A stretch of 64,000 nucleotides of DNA, taken from contig NZ_CP067007.1 of assembly GCF_018128925.1 (NCBI RefSeq), positions 124,001 through 188,000 on the forward strand, read 5' to 3'. This document shows positions 9,087 through 18,447 of this stretch, in pieces (the stretch's first letter is position 1; each line of letters begins with the position of its first letter). The DNA is from Nitrosopumilus sp. K4. GTDB lineage: Archaea > Thermoproteota > Nitrososphaeria > Nitrososphaerales > Nitrosopumilaceae. The translations under genes and the position numbers were made by a program. The notes beneath the pieces are model-generated. The model saw only the letters and a program-made list of their open reading frames with translations, ran no database searches and had not been told where the DNA came from.

Positions 9087-9650
9087 CTATTGATCATAAA
9101 TCATTAGATTCTTTTCTTCTAATAACGCATGAAGATTGTGAACTGAACGATATACATCAGACTCTTTTTTTGCACCCGTACAAACAAGTTTGCCTGATGC
9201 AAATAACAAAATGACTGTTTTTGGATCTAACATTCTATGAATTAATCCCGGAAACTGTTCAGGCTCATACATGCTTCTTGGTAATGTTCTGGCTGCTTTT
9301 TCAAGATGAATTTTTCCACCTAAATTAATTGCAGCAACAATATTTTGAACTGTTATGACTGCATCATTTTTAATTTTGATTTTGCCTTTACGTAATTTTT
9401 GAACTACTGTATTTACTGCCTTGATTGCCATCTCTTCAGATTTTGCGCCAGTACAAACCATTTTTCCGGTTCTAAAAATTAACGTAGCAGTTCTTGGATT
9501 GTTTAGTCTAAAAACTAATCCTGGAAATTGTTCTGGATGATATTCGGTATCTGGAAATTTTTCTGTAATTTCGTTTAGGTCTATTTTTTGATCTACTGAT
9601 GCAGATGCAACAACATTTTCAACACTTACAATTGGCTTTGTCTGAGGCAT
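9087..9650 (-). CDS. tbp: TATA-box-binding protein
   Basis: 187 residues, archaeal TBP size. The saddle consists of two direct repeats of about 90 residues, each with a strand-rich half ending in a recognisable unit: FPGLVFRLNNPRTATLIF..GKMVCTGAKSE and FPGLIHRMLDPKTVILLF..GKLVCTGAKKE. These carry the DNA-contacting Phe pairs and Val/Thr positions. TBP nucleates transcription with TFB, consistent with the TATA boxes seen ahead of many genes here. Confidence 0.97.
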   Translation of the reverse strand: MPQTKPIVSVENVVASASVDQKIDLNEITEKFPDTEYHPEQFPGLVFRLNNPRTATLIFRTGKMVCTGAKSEEMAIKAVNTVVQKLRKGKIKIKNDAVITVQNIVAAINLGGKIHLEKAARTLPRSMYEPEQFPGLIHRMLDPKTVILLFASGKLVCTGAKKESDVYRSVHNLHALLEEKNLMIYDQ

Positions 9651-9706
9651 GAAAGTGCTTTAAATAGTCCTTTATATATACTAGTCATATCTTTTTACTT
9701 TAATTT

Positions 9707-10162
9707 TTAGTGGTGATTAATCCATTGATAGCGATATTCTTCATCAATAATATCTGAAACAATTTCTTTGCTTTTGACAACAGTTTTTGGCAGATCAACT
9801 TCAAAAAAACCAAGTTGCCCCTTCCAAGGAATTGGAACCCTGAATATCTTTGGCTTCTTTAACATAAATCCATATGCCCTGTTGTAGAATTTTTTTGATG
9901 CTAGATGGAATTTTTGATCTTCTTTTACTTCTTTTTCTGAATTGTATTTTTTTACATCATAAAGTTCTGCCTTTCCAACTATTGCACCAGTTACAGGTTT
10001 GTGATTAATTTTTAATCTCTTACAATCCTCATTTCTTATTTTTAATGGTGCGTGAATTAAAAATTCTCCGCGGAAGTTTGTATTCCACTTTCTCAACTCT
10101 ATTGTTTTTTTTCCTGTGATAATTAATTCAGCAAAGGGTTGAGAAACTGAAAGACATTTCAA
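9707..10162 (-). CDS. ASCH-domain protein
   Basis: 151 residues. The N-terminal MKCLSVSQPFAELIITGKKTIELRKW is the start of an ASCH domain (PUA-like beta-barrel with a G.K..E.R motif that binds RNA or nucleosides). Mid-protein GEFLIHAPLKI and GAIVGKAELYDV fit the barrel strands. The family includes putative RNA-binding regulators and some cytidine amidohydrolases; the substrate here is unknown. Its start is 4 nt from the end of the upstream PLP enzyme gene, so the pair is probably one transcript. Confidence 0.8.
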   Translation of the reverse strand: MKCLSVSQPFAELIITGKKTIELRKWNTNFRGEFLIHAPLKIRNEDCKRLKINHKPVTGAIVGKAELYDVKKYNSEKEVKEDQKFHLASKKFYNRAYGFMLKKPKIFRVPIPWKGQLGFFEVDLPKTVVKSKEIVSDIIDEEYRYQWINHH

Positions 10163-10166
10163 GATA

Positions 10167-11723
10167 TTATTCCCTAGCTATTTGTATATACTCGCCAGGA
10201 TTTTTACCTCGACCTTCAGGCAAATCTGTAATTCCACCATTCAAACTTTGAGTAGTTATTCCTTTGCTGGCAAGCACCTGTGCAGTCATTAGTGATGTAT
10301 TTCCTGCCATGCATACTAACAATGACTTTCCATTAGATCCATCAAACTCTTTTTTGAAATCTTCTGGAATCTGTTGAGTGGATAACAATTGATTGACTGT
10401 TCTTGCTTTTGGAATCGAAATTTTTGATTTGTCAACCCCTAAAGACTTTGCAATCATTTCGATTCCTTCTTCTTTTGGAGTATATTGAGTATGAACCCAA
10501 ATAATCTTGTCGTATTCTTGTGCCACTGATGCGGCATCTTCTAATGAAACTCTCATTGGAAGTTTGTCTTTTGAAATCTGTTCAAAGTTCTTCCTGTACT
10601 TTTCAATGCCATCACAAATCATCGCAACATATCTTCCACTATTTTCGGTACTGACTTTTTGCAAAATCGCATAAAGCTCTAATGCACTACTCTCACCCAT
10701 GTCGATTCCTTTGTCAACGAAATACTTTAGCAAAAATTTTGCTTTCTCAAAATCTATTTCGTGTTCTGCTGCGTAAATGTCTGGATTGTACAGTTTTAGT
10801 CCCGTTGCCTTGGCCTTTGTTCTGATTCCTGCAACATCTTGTCCTGCAGAAGGAAAAACAACATGGACTGACTTTTTCCCGTATTTCTGATTGATGTATT
10901 GACTCAAACCACCAGATGTCCCACCTGTTCCAAACGAACATACTACTTGATAATTTTCTAATGATTCGCCATTTTTGTGAAGTTGTTGATCGATTTCTGT
11001 TGCAGTTACTTCTCTGTGCACCTCAATATTCAAATCATTGTCGTACTGTTTTGGACAGAACAAATCATAAATTTCTGCAAGATATCTTGCTAAATTGATA
11101 ATGTCTTGTTTTGCTAAAAGACTTTCAATATGTGCAATGTTTTTATCATAAATTTCTGGATTAAATCCTAGTTCTACTAGCTGTGATCTGACATTTGCTG
11201 CAGTTGCTTTTGCCTCTAGTTCCTTTGCTTTGTTTTCCATTCCCGGTGCAGGACAAATATCCATATCCAAATCCATAATTCGAATATTTTCATTTCTCAA
11301 TTCTTTGAAAACTCCCTCTTGCAACTTTCTTGAAACCAATGCAACAACGTTGACTCCAAGTTTTGACAACTGTCCTAGGGCAATTCCAAAATTGCCTGAT
11401 GTAGCTTCGATAACTGTCTGATCTCCTTTTAGTTTTCCTGATACTATTGCATCATGAATAATGTGTGTAGCAGCTCTTGCTTTGATTGAACCACTTAGTA
11501 ATGTGGAATCTAGTTTGCCATATACTCTGATATCTTTGTCATCTAAATCCACCTTGAACTCGCTTTTGGCACATTCTTTGAAAATTTCTGTCAAGTCCAC
11601 TAAAGGAGTTTCATTTACGATCTTTTTTTCTCCGTTAATTTCCTGTACATGAGGAATTTTACTCCAAATTTCTTCTTCAAATTTATTTAGTAATTGTTGA
11701 TCTACGCTTACATTCTCAGACAT
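10167..11723 (-). CDS. PLP-dependent beta-replacing enzyme fused to rhodanese-like domain
   Basis: 518 residues. Residues about 35-390 form a fold-type II PLP enzyme of the cysteine synthase/threonine synthase group: the Schiff-base Lys81 in SGSIKARAA, the ATSGNFGIALGQ substrate loop near 105 and a glycine-rich phosphate loop SFGTGGTSGG. The C-terminal 100 residues resemble a rhodanese domain (KARTVNQLLS..., active-site loop VCMAGNTS with Cys at about 471, then GGITDLP). A sulfur-carrying rhodanese beside a Cys-synthase-like domain suggests sulfur transfer into or out of an amino acid. That is inference; the exact reaction is unknown. Confidence 0.8.
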   Translation of the reverse strand: MSENVSVDQQLLNKFEEEIWSKIPHVQEINGEKKIVNETPLVDLTEIFKECAKSEFKVDLDDKDIRVYGKLDSTLLSGSIKARAATHIIHDAIVSGKLKGDQTVIEATSGNFGIALGQLSKLGVNVVALVSRKLQEGVFKELRNENIRIMDLDMDICPAPGMENKAKELEAKATAANVRSQLVELGFNPEIYDKNIAHIESLLAKQDIINLARYLAEIYDLFCPKQYDNDLNIEVHREVTATEIDQQLHKNGESLENYQVVCSFGTGGTSGGLSQYINQKYGKKSVHVVFPSAGQDVAGIRTKAKATGLKLYNPDIYAAEHEIDFEKAKFLLKYFVDKGIDMGESSALELYAILQKVSTENSGRYVAMICDGIEKYRKNFEQISKDKLPMRVSLEDAASVAQEYDKIIWVHTQYTPKEEGIEMIAKSLGVDKSKISIPKARTVNQLLSTQQIPEDFKKEFDGSNGKSLLVCMAGNTSLMTAQVLASKGITTQSLNGGITDLPEGRGKNPGEYIQIARE

Positions 11724-11794
11724 GATTTAACCACAAATTTACATAATTTAGAATTTTCCCATTTTGACACCTTAGGACAGTTAGAACTATACCT

Positions 11795-13360
11795 TTAACT
11801 CTGCTCTAGCATTGATAATACTTTGTTTGGTATGTCATTTAGGCGGCTAACTGCCAAAGTTTTTTCATAACCTAGATGTCTCAGATTATTTGCAATTGTA
11901 GTTGCCCTTACGGTATTCTGACCTAGTCCAAGTGCGACCATCTTTATTCCTAATCTCTTTAGTGACTTTGTCATTGTCCTTACCGCATTTGGGTCAGAGG
12001 GCTCTCCGTCTGTCAAAGTTAAGAAAACATCTGGTCTTTTTGATTGTAATATGGGAAACATTTTGTCATATACCTCTGCTAGTGGTGTTGAACCATTTGC
12101 AACAATCTGAGCAAGACGTTTTGCTGATACATAATTCCATTTTACATTGTCTGGTTTGATTTGCCAGCATACGACTGATCTGTTCTCAGTGCTAAATGCA
12201 TAAACTGCAAACTTTACTTTGAGAAATGCTAAAACTTCACACAATGCCAGAGTTGCTTTTTTGTATTCCAGTGCGTCTGATGCAATACTTGATGAATGAT
12301 CCAATAATATTACAATTCTTGTTTTAATTGATTTTTTAACATCTGTAAAAAATGGCTCATGTCCTTCGATGAAGCTTTCTTCATCAAATTCTTCTCCACT
12401 TCTTACATGTTGTTCTTTCCATCCTGATTTCCATTCTTTGAATTTTGTTTTTAGATTGTTTATTAAGCTGAGATCGTAAATTGTAGTCTCATCTACATTT
12501 TTTGTTTCAGGGATCTTTACACCAATTGCTTCAGGTGCTAATCCTTTGTTATCTGTTTTTTTGTTTTCATCTAACAATACTTTGTATTCTTTGTAGATAT
12601 TGTCCCCACTTAGTATTGCATTTGGATCTGTCTTTCCAAAATCACCTTCTTTGTTTCTTGAAACCACTGAAAGAAATTTGAGTAGTTCTTCTTCAGACAT
12701 TGCTATACCTGCTTTCATAAAAGGAAGCGATACTGGAATTGTAAGTAATGAGTCAATGTCTAGTATTTTGATAATTTCACTTACCTTCTTTTCTAACCAA
12801 TCTGTGTCATAGTTTTTTTCAATTGCCTCATCGACTACTTTTTTGGCAAACAATGAAGCTTTTTTGATTCTCTCAAAACTACTTGATTGAATTTCTCCCT
12901 TTATTGCTCCAAACATAAAATATTGATAAAATGCCTCAACAATCCTGGCTTTTCCATAAACCGTGCTTAGTTGTGGTCTTCCAACAAGCATAAACGAATA
13001 GTTGAAAATAATTTCTTCATCCATTCCTTTCCAAATTCTTCTACCTAGTTGTTCAACTCTTCTAGTCTCCATTGTATTTAGTATGAATCCAAATGCATGG
13101 TCATTACTTAGAATTTTTTTGCAAAATTTTATTCGCATTGCTTCATACCACAACGAGGTTCGAAACTGTCTGTACTTTTGAAAATCATCTCCTATTCTTT
13201 TTTCGAGAGGTGCGAGAATGACTTTGTTTTCCTTTAACCGTGTTCTTGTTTCCACCTTGTCAGAAAATTCTACAATGATGTTTTCTTTTTGTGACCATCT
13301 TCTAACTAAGAATGTGGCTATTTCTACTAGGGTTTCATTTCTTAATTGAAAGGACTGCAT
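11795..13360 (-). CDS. VWA-domain protein partner of MoxR-type ATPase
   Basis: 521 residues. A helical N-terminal region of about 340 residues is followed by a von Willebrand A domain with the MIDAS metal site: DHSSS near 350, a conserved Thr further on (GSTPLAEV), and TLTDGEPSD. Its ATG directly follows the stop of the upstream AAA+ gene (TAG-ATG), so the two are translationally linked. MoxR ATPase/VWA pairs act as chaperones for metal insertion or complex assembly. The client is unknown. Confidence 0.85.
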   Translation of the reverse strand: MQSFQLRNETLVEIATFLVRRWSQKENIIVEFSDKVETRTRLKENKVILAPLEKRIGDDFQKYRQFRTSLWYEAMRIKFCKKILSNDHAFGFILNTMETRRVEQLGRRIWKGMDEEIIFNYSFMLVGRPQLSTVYGKARIVEAFYQYFMFGAIKGEIQSSSFERIKKASLFAKKVVDEAIEKNYDTDWLEKKVSEIIKILDIDSLLTIPVSLPFMKAGIAMSEEELLKFLSVVSRNKEGDFGKTDPNAILSGDNIYKEYKVLLDENKKTDNKGLAPEAIGVKIPETKNVDETTIYDLSLINNLKTKFKEWKSGWKEQHVRSGEEFDEESFIEGHEPFFTDVKKSIKTRIVILLDHSSSIASDALEYKKATLALCEVLAFLKVKFAVYAFSTENRSVVCWQIKPDNVKWNYVSAKRLAQIVANGSTPLAEVYDKMFPILQSKRPDVFLTLTDGEPSDPNAVRTMTKSLKRLGIKMVALGLGQNTVRATTIANNLRHLGYEKTLAVSRLNDIPNKVLSMLEQS

Positions 13361-14155
13361 CTAATTACCGAACATAGAAGCAATGATGTCACTTACCTTC
13401 TGAAATTCAATGTTTCCCCACTGTGTGTATACATTTCCAAAAACAATCATTGCTGCTTCTTTGGGTGAAACATCATTTTCTAATAGCTTTCCAAAAGCAA
13501 TAGTTTCCCTTAGGCTTGGAGCATAAAACAACTCTTCAACTGATGCTGCTTGTCGTAAAGTATTTGCAAGTTTTATCCCTTGAATTAAATCCGATTCATG
13601 TTTCTCTGAGACGTATTTTTTTACAATCTCTAATTCAACATTTTCTGGTGGGTATTCTAAACTAATTCTTACTGGAAATCTGCTTAATAGCTGTGGTGGC
13701 AATTCTTTTGTTCCGCTATGTGTTAATGGGTTGATTGTTGCAACTACAAACCAACTATCTTTTGCTCTGACGATTTCTCCTGTGGATTCCTTTAATGCAA
13801 TCTGCCGTCTATCGTCTAGTGCTTCATCTAATCTTAATAGTACATCAGCTTCTGCTGCATTGATTTCATCCAAGTAAAGCAGGTTGCCTTCTCTCATTGA
13901 TTTGATCAAAAGCCCTTCATCAAAACTTACAGTTCCTTCACTCAGCGTCTTTGTTCCAATGAGGTGGCTCTCTCTGGTTCTTAGACTGAAATTAATTGAG
14001 TCTAGATTGATGCTCTTGCTTTTTGCAAACTCTCTGACTAATGATGTCTTTCCAGTACCTTTTGGACCAATAATTAACACAAAAAGTCCAGAATCATACG
14101 CCTTGTTTAAAATCTGAATAGAATTATTCCAATCAACATATTGAACTTCGTCCAA
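13361..14155 (-). CDS. MoxR/CbbQ-type AAA+ ATPase
   Basis: 264 residues. Walker A GPKGTGKT (residues 30-37), Walker B LLYLDEIN (Asp96-Glu97), sensor 1 region FVVATINP and an Arg-finger segment LLSRFPVRI. This is the compact MoxR AAA+ type, which works with VWA proteins, and a VWA gene follows at once with no gap between stop and start. A role in maturation of a metalloenzyme complex is plausible in an organism rich in copper enzymes, but the client is not shown. Confidence 0.9.
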   Translation of the reverse strand: MDEVQYVDWNNSIQILNKAYDSGLFVLIIGPKGTGKTSLVREFAKSKSINLDSINFSLRTRESHLIGTKTLSEGTVSFDEGLLIKSMREGNLLYLDEINAAEADVLLRLDEALDDRRQIALKESTGEIVRAKDSWFVVATINPLTHSGTKELPPQLLSRFPVRISLEYPPENVELEIVKKYVSEKHESDLIQGIKLANTLRQAASVEELFYAPSLRETIAFGKLLENDVSPKEAAMIVFGNVYTQWGNIEFQKVSDIIASMFGN

Positions 14156-14195
14156 GATGTGATTTGATTACTATATTCGATATTTAATATTAGAT

Positions 14196-15653
14196 CTAAT
14201 TTCCAAACGCTTCTACTTTTGCAAATGCCGCATCTAGTCGTTGATGCAATGCCTTATTCCATTCATCAAAACCTGAAGGATCTTTTGGATAGTTGTTATA
14301 GTGTTCTACTAACCATTGGTTTTCTTTTGATGTGTATTTTAATCCGTCTGCAACTGTTTTGTTCATTGCACCTCTAATAATCATCCCGAGTTTTGTTAGT
14401 CCTGAAAAATCTGGATGTTCTCCTTTACTGATTGACTCTACGTCTAGATTTCCCAAAAAGTGTTTCATTCCGTAACTGATCTGCTCATTTGTCATTTGCT
14501 GAACTAATCTTCTAAACAATTCTAATCCTGCGGTTTTGTATCCATACTCTTTGATAAAGTCAAGATTGTATTGCCACAATCCTGCTTCTGAAACATCATT
14601 TGCTTCAATTGCTTGAGCAACATTATTTCCCAAAATTGTTCCTGCAATTAGTGCTGGTCCAATCCCGCCTGCATCAATTGGTTTTGGCATCCATGCAGAA
14701 TCCCCAACTAACATGTACCCTCCTGATACCATGCAATCATTTTGTCTTCTAACTGAAACTTGGAAAATTCCGGAGTTGTTGTGAATATCTTCAGGATCTT
14801 GTGACAATCGTGCATTTTTGATTGCCTTGTTTCTGTTAAGATATTCTTTCATTAATGATTCAACATTGTCTTTCTTTCCAAGCCTCTTGTTCCTTTTTTC
14901 TAAGAGTGATTTTTCAACTCCTAGTCCTATGTTTACTTTATTTTCAGCTTTTGGAAAGACCCAACCATATCCTCCCGGTGCAATATCTTGGTCTAAATGA
15001 ATAATGCAATAATCTGAATCAAACTCTGAAAGATCTTTTTCTCCTTGGTCAAAATACATGATATATCTGCCAGTTGACTCCAAGTCACGTCTGTCTATTC
15101 TTCTCTCAACCTTAGTTGAGTTTTTGAGGCCGTTTCTAAGCATTGATGCTACTCCTGTTGCATCAATTACAATTTTTGCAGTCTTTTTGTATGGTTCTTT
15201 TGTCTTGTTGTTGATTCCTTGAACGCCAACTACTTGCTGTCCATCATAAATTAAGCCTGTGAGGTTTATCTCAAAATCAAATTCGATTCCCATTTTTTTG
15301 CATCTTTCATTTTGAATCTCTGGAAGCTTTTGACGATTGAGCATGTATCCTGCACCGTCAAATGGAATTGCAGTTTCTTTGTCTGGAGAAAATGCCATCA
15401 CTCCTTTTACATCATGTTCGATTTCTGGTCTGCCCCACTGAACCTTTATCCTCTCACTCATGTAGTCCACTGCTTCTTTTGAACAAGCATCTCCACACAC
15501 CCATCCGCCCAGAGATTTTCTTCCTGGATACATTTCTGGATTTCTGTCAATTGATAGGATTTTCAAATTTTGATTAGAATAATGAGCGATTGCTTGAGCT
15601 GTAATTGTTCCAGCTAATCCTCCGCCAGCAACTATAACGTCATAATCTGCCAC
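14196..15653 (-). CDS. Geranylgeranyl reductase family flavoprotein
   Basis: 485 residues. N-terminal FAD Rossmann motif DVIVAGGGLAGT, then GGWVCGDACS (family Cys), VIDATG, PGGYGWVFPK, and the second FAD motif MLVGDSAWMPKPIDAGGIGPAL. Members saturate the double bonds of geranylgeranyl chains of archaeal membrane lipids or of quinones. The length exceeds the usual 390-450 because of a C-terminal helical extension. An antisense TATA-like ATTTTAAATAC lies about 25 nt ahead of the ATG. Confidence 0.9.
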   Translation of the reverse strand: MADYDVIVAGGGLAGTITAQAIAHYSNQNLKILSIDRNPEMYPGRKSLGGWVCGDACSKEAVDYMSERIKVQWGRPEIEHDVKGVMAFSPDKETAIPFDGAGYMLNRQKLPEIQNERCKKMGIEFDFEINLTGLIYDGQQVVGVQGINNKTKEPYKKTAKIVIDATGVASMLRNGLKNSTKVERRIDRRDLESTGRYIMYFDQGEKDLSEFDSDYCIIHLDQDIAPGGYGWVFPKAENKVNIGLGVEKSLLEKRNKRLGKKDNVESLMKEYLNRNKAIKNARLSQDPEDIHNNSGIFQVSVRRQNDCMVSGGYMLVGDSAWMPKPIDAGGIGPALIAGTILGNNVAQAIEANDVSEAGLWQYNLDFIKEYGYKTAGLELFRRLVQQMTNEQISYGMKHFLGNLDVESISKGEHPDFSGLTKLGMIIRGAMNKTVADGLKYTSKENQWLVEHYNNYPKDPSGFDEWNKALHQRLDAAFAKVEAFGN

Positions 15654-15734
15654 AATAGGAACCGCCGTTAATCCGTATTTAAAATAATACTTTGCTTACA
15701 TCTGGTGAATAGTATGTTAAACTGATCGATTCTA

Positions 15735-15807
15735 AAATGGGGTCGGTTCGTCGCGGCGTCTTCAAAGCGTTAGCTCAGACTGGAGCGGCTGTTATCTCCT
15801 CATTCCC
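15735..15807 (-). ncRNA. Candidate small RNA, possibly C/D box type
   Basis: This 185-nt gap holds a GC-rich island unlike its AT-rich flanks. On the minus strand a C-box-like ATGAGGA (15797-15803), 18 nt, then CTGA (15775-15778, D'-like), and later TTGAAGA (C'-like) stand in the right order. A TATA-like run lies about 25-30 nt upstream near 15830. On the other strand GCTC/GAGC and GGAG/CTCC hairpins are also possible. The D box at the 3' end is imperfect, so the class is uncertain. Confidence 0.35.
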
Positions 15808-15838
15808 AAATTTCAATAGCCGTTTATTCCTATTTAAT

Positions 15839-16267
15839 CTAGTTGGCAAGTTGGAATATTTCTGTAAATGTCTTGATGGTATTTTTTTTGTTGTAGATGG
15901 GTGTATGGATTTTTAGTTTTATTGCTTCTTTTTCTTGGAATTCTATCTTGCCTTTGATAAATTCCTGTTTGTCAAATCTAATGTTATATCTTGAATCAAC
16001 TGTTCTTTCTTCAATTTCATTAATCATGATTGAGAGTTGCTCTTTTGAGATGTTTTTGATAAATTTCTCCATGAATTTAATTGCCTGTTTTTTGACCAGT
16101 TTTGCATTTAGTATTGTGATTGGATTGTCAAAATGTCCTGTGGTGTGCTCTATGGAAAAATCTTCATCTTCTAACTCAAACATTTCATTAAATGCTTCAA
16201 AGAATTTTGAGATATCTTCTGTAGCATGAATAATTACATTAATTGATGCTTCTAACTTTTCAGCCAT
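15839..16267 (-). CDS. RNA-binding protein of dsRBD-like fold (COG1325 family)
   Basis: 142 residues. The start KLEASINVIIHATED and the later pattern of short strands and helices resemble the archaeal COG1325 family, described as an exosome-associated RNA-binding protein with an L5/dsRBD-like fold. It lies 23 nt after rps3ae in a ribosomal/translation gene run, which supports RNA work. Function is by family and context only. Confidence 0.7.
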   Translation of the reverse strand: MAEKLEASINVIIHATEDISKFFEAFNEMFELEDEDFSIEHTTGHFDNPITILNAKLVKKQAIKFMEKFIKNISKEQLSIMINEIEERTVDSRYNIRFDKQEFIKGKIEFQEKEAIKLKIHTPIYNKKNTIKTFTEIFQLAN

Positions 16268-16290
16268 TCTAAAGTGTGATTAGAAACCTT

Positions 16291-16902
16291 CTATGCTTCA
16301 AGTAATGCTATTTCTTTCTCAGCAGTTCTGATTAGTTTTACTTTTTCTAATCCGACATGTCTTACTCTGATGACTTTCTTAAATGCAGCCATGATGTCTG
16401 AGTTAATCTTGCTGTAACATGTTGCCTGAACAAATTGGTCAATTGTCATTTGAGGAACCGTGTTGTTAATAACATCTCTTGCAATCAATCTTAATGCGTG
16501 CTTTCTTGAGGTGTTTAACTGTCTGTGTGTTAGGGCAATTACTTTGATTCTAAAGATGTAACCGTCTTTGGTTTTGACATCTATGATGAAATTGATTTTT
16601 GATGAACCACGTCTAACTAGGCTTCTCAAAAATTCTTTTGAATATTCAAATCTCTTAAAGATTGTAGATGCTTTGTCCCCATCTACCTTGTCTAATTGGA
16701 AGTAAATTTTGTATTGATGTTGTGATGGATCTCCTTTTAGGATATCGTATAGTGTTACTTCAATCACTCTTCCTGATGCATTTTCGTCATCAGTAATTGG
16801 AACATATGCAATTGGTACGTTGTTAAATGAATCTGGAGCATTTACTGTAATCCAGCGTTTTTCTCTCCACTTGTCTTTTACTCGACCTTTTCTACGTGCC
16901 AA
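16291..16902 (-). CDS. rps3ae: 30S ribosomal protein S3Ae (eS1)
   Basis: 203 residues. MARRKGRVKDKWREKRWITV, then GRVIEVTLYDILKGD and the LRSLVRRGSSKINFI and TKDGYIFRIK segments are characteristic of eS1 (S3Ae) in archaea and eukaryotes. It is a small-subunit protein at the mRNA exit side. It follows serS in the same direction. Confidence 0.95.
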   Translation of the reverse strand: MARRKGRVKDKWREKRWITVNAPDSFNNVPIAYVPITDDENASGRVIEVTLYDILKGDPSQHQYKIYFQLDKVDGDKASTIFKRFEYSKEFLRSLVRRGSSKINFIIDVKTKDGYIFRIKVIALTHRQLNTSRKHALRLIARDVINNTVPQMTIDQFVQATCYSKINSDIMAAFKKVIRVRHVGLEKVKLIRTAEKEIALLEA

Positions 16903-16942
16903 TTATTATCGACCTTTGAATCCAAAATATAAGGGTATGTGA

Positions 16943-18205
16943 CTAGATCATGTCTTTGCCCATGTATTTTTCCAAAACTTTTGGGATCTTAATGTGACCG
17001 TCATTTGTTTGAAAATTTTCCATGATTGAAACCAGTATTCTTGATGTTGCAATTAGTGTGCTGTTTAGTGTATGCAAATATTGTGTGTCTTCATTTGTTT
17101 TTTCTCTGTATCTTATTTTTAGTCGCCTGGCCTGATATTCTAAGCAGTTTGAACATGAAACAATTTCACGGTACGCATTTTGTCCTGCCATCCATGCTTC
17201 AATATCGTATGTTTTTGCAGAAATTTTCCCCATGTCTCCACTTGATAACAGCATGACTCTGTGAGGAATTTCCAATTTTTGATAAAATTCTTCAGCAATA
17301 GATAACATCCTTTCATGTTCTCTCCATGAATCCTCAGGTCTTGTAAAGACAAACTGTTCTATCTTGTCAAACTGATGAACTCTGAAAATTCCCTTTTGAT
17401 CTCTGCCATGTGCACCTGCTTCTTTTCTAAAACAAGGACTAACACCTGCATATCGTAATGGCAAATCGTTGCCTTCAATAATTTCATTTGAGTGCATTGC
17501 TGCCATTGCATGCTCTGAAGTGCCAATCATGTAGAGATCCTCGTCTTCTACTTTGTAGATCACTTCCTCAAAATCATCTGCAATTACTGCACCTTCCATG
17601 GATTTTCTATTTATCATGTATGGGGGTTGGATCAGCGAATAGTTTTTTTCTTCTAAAAAGTCTAAGGCATAATGAATCAGTGATTGGTTTAATCTAACAA
17701 GGTCATTTTTCAAATAATAGAATCTAGCACCTGCCACCTTTGCCGCTCTTTCAAGATCCACTAAATCCAGATTCTCAGAAATATCTATGTGATCATTGAT
17801 CTTAAAATCAAATTCTGGAACTGTTCCCCATCTTCTAACTTCCTTGTTAGAACTCTCATCTGCTCCAATTGGTACTGACTCGTGAATTAGGTTCGGAATA
17901 GTTAGTGCCAATCTTGAATATTTTTGCTCGTTTTCTTGTTGTAGCTTTTCTTGCCTTGATAATTCTTCAGAGACATTTTTCATCTCGTTGATGATTGGAG
18001 TTGCATCTCCCCCTGCTTTCTTTTTTTGAGAAATCTCTAATGCCATTTGGTTTTTCTTTTTTCTAAACTCATCTGTCTTTGCAATGAACTCTCGTCTTTT
18101 TTGGTCAGATTCTATTAGTCCCTCCAGATCAAATTCCATTGCTCTTGCTTTGAGCATCTCTTTTATCATATCTGGTTTTTCTTTGATAATTTTGGGATCT
18201 AGCAT
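16943..18205 (-). CDS. serS: Seryl-tRNA synthetase
   Basis: 420 residues, bacterial-type SerRS length. The N-terminal MLDPKIIKEKPDMIKEML leads a long antiparallel coiled coil (about 30-105) that grips the tRNA-Ser variable arm. The class II catalytic core follows: PCFRKEAGAHGRDQKGIFRVHQF (motif 2, quoted in part as FRKEAGAHGRD), the serine site around ISAKTYDIEAWM, and motif 3 near LIATSRILVSIMENFQ. Its start shares one base with the pcc1 stop. Confidence 0.97.
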   Translation of the reverse strand: MLDPKIIKEKPDMIKEMLKARAMEFDLEGLIESDQKRREFIAKTDEFRKKKNQMALEISQKKKAGGDATPIINEMKNVSEELSRQEKLQQENEQKYSRLALTIPNLIHESVPIGADESSNKEVRRWGTVPEFDFKINDHIDISENLDLVDLERAAKVAGARFYYLKNDLVRLNQSLIHYALDFLEEKNYSLIQPPYMINRKSMEGAVIADDFEEVIYKVEDEDLYMIGTSEHAMAAMHSNEIIEGNDLPLRYAGVSPCFRKEAGAHGRDQKGIFRVHQFDKIEQFVFTRPEDSWREHERMLSIAEEFYQKLEIPHRVMLLSSGDMGKISAKTYDIEAWMAGQNAYREIVSCSNCLEYQARRLKIRYREKTNEDTQYLHTLNSTLIATSRILVSIMENFQTNDGHIKIPKVLEKYMGKDMI

Positions 18206-18447
18206 TACTCAATCACCTTTAGTGCTACTTGGACATGTTCTAGTACTTCGTCAATTGTTCCAATCAGTTTTTTCATGTCCTTTCTACTTTCAAAATTAAA
18301 GACCAGTTTATTATCAATTTTTTCAAGACTCAGGCTCAGGCCTTCTGGAAAATTAACATTATCTGGCTCTATTGCCTTTTTTACAGCATCGGCCTTTTCA
18401 TCTGAAAGGTTATTGAGAATTACCTGAACTTGACACGTTAACGACAT
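18205..18447 (-). CDS. pcc1: KEOPS complex subunit Pcc1
   Basis: 80 residues. The alpha-beta sequence with VKKAIEPDNVNFPEGLSLSL and a C-terminal helix LIGTIDEVLEHVQVALKVIE matches Pcc1, the dimerising subunit of KEOPS, which helps Kae1 make t6A37 on ANN-decoding tRNAs. It overlaps the upstream RecJ-like gene by 38 nt and touches serS by one base, a compact archaeal arrangement that suggests translational coupling. Confidence 0.85.
   Translation of the reverse strand: MSLTCQVQVILNNLSDEKADAVKKAIEPDNVNFPEGLSLSLEKIDNKLVFNFESRKDMKKLIGTIDEVLEHVQVALKVIE

Noticed and set aside
15735-15807. tRNA or permuted tRNA, because of a D-arm-like TTAGCTCAGACTGGAGC
   Set aside because: No anticodon stem-loop with U33 and no T-arm can be paired with it in either order.
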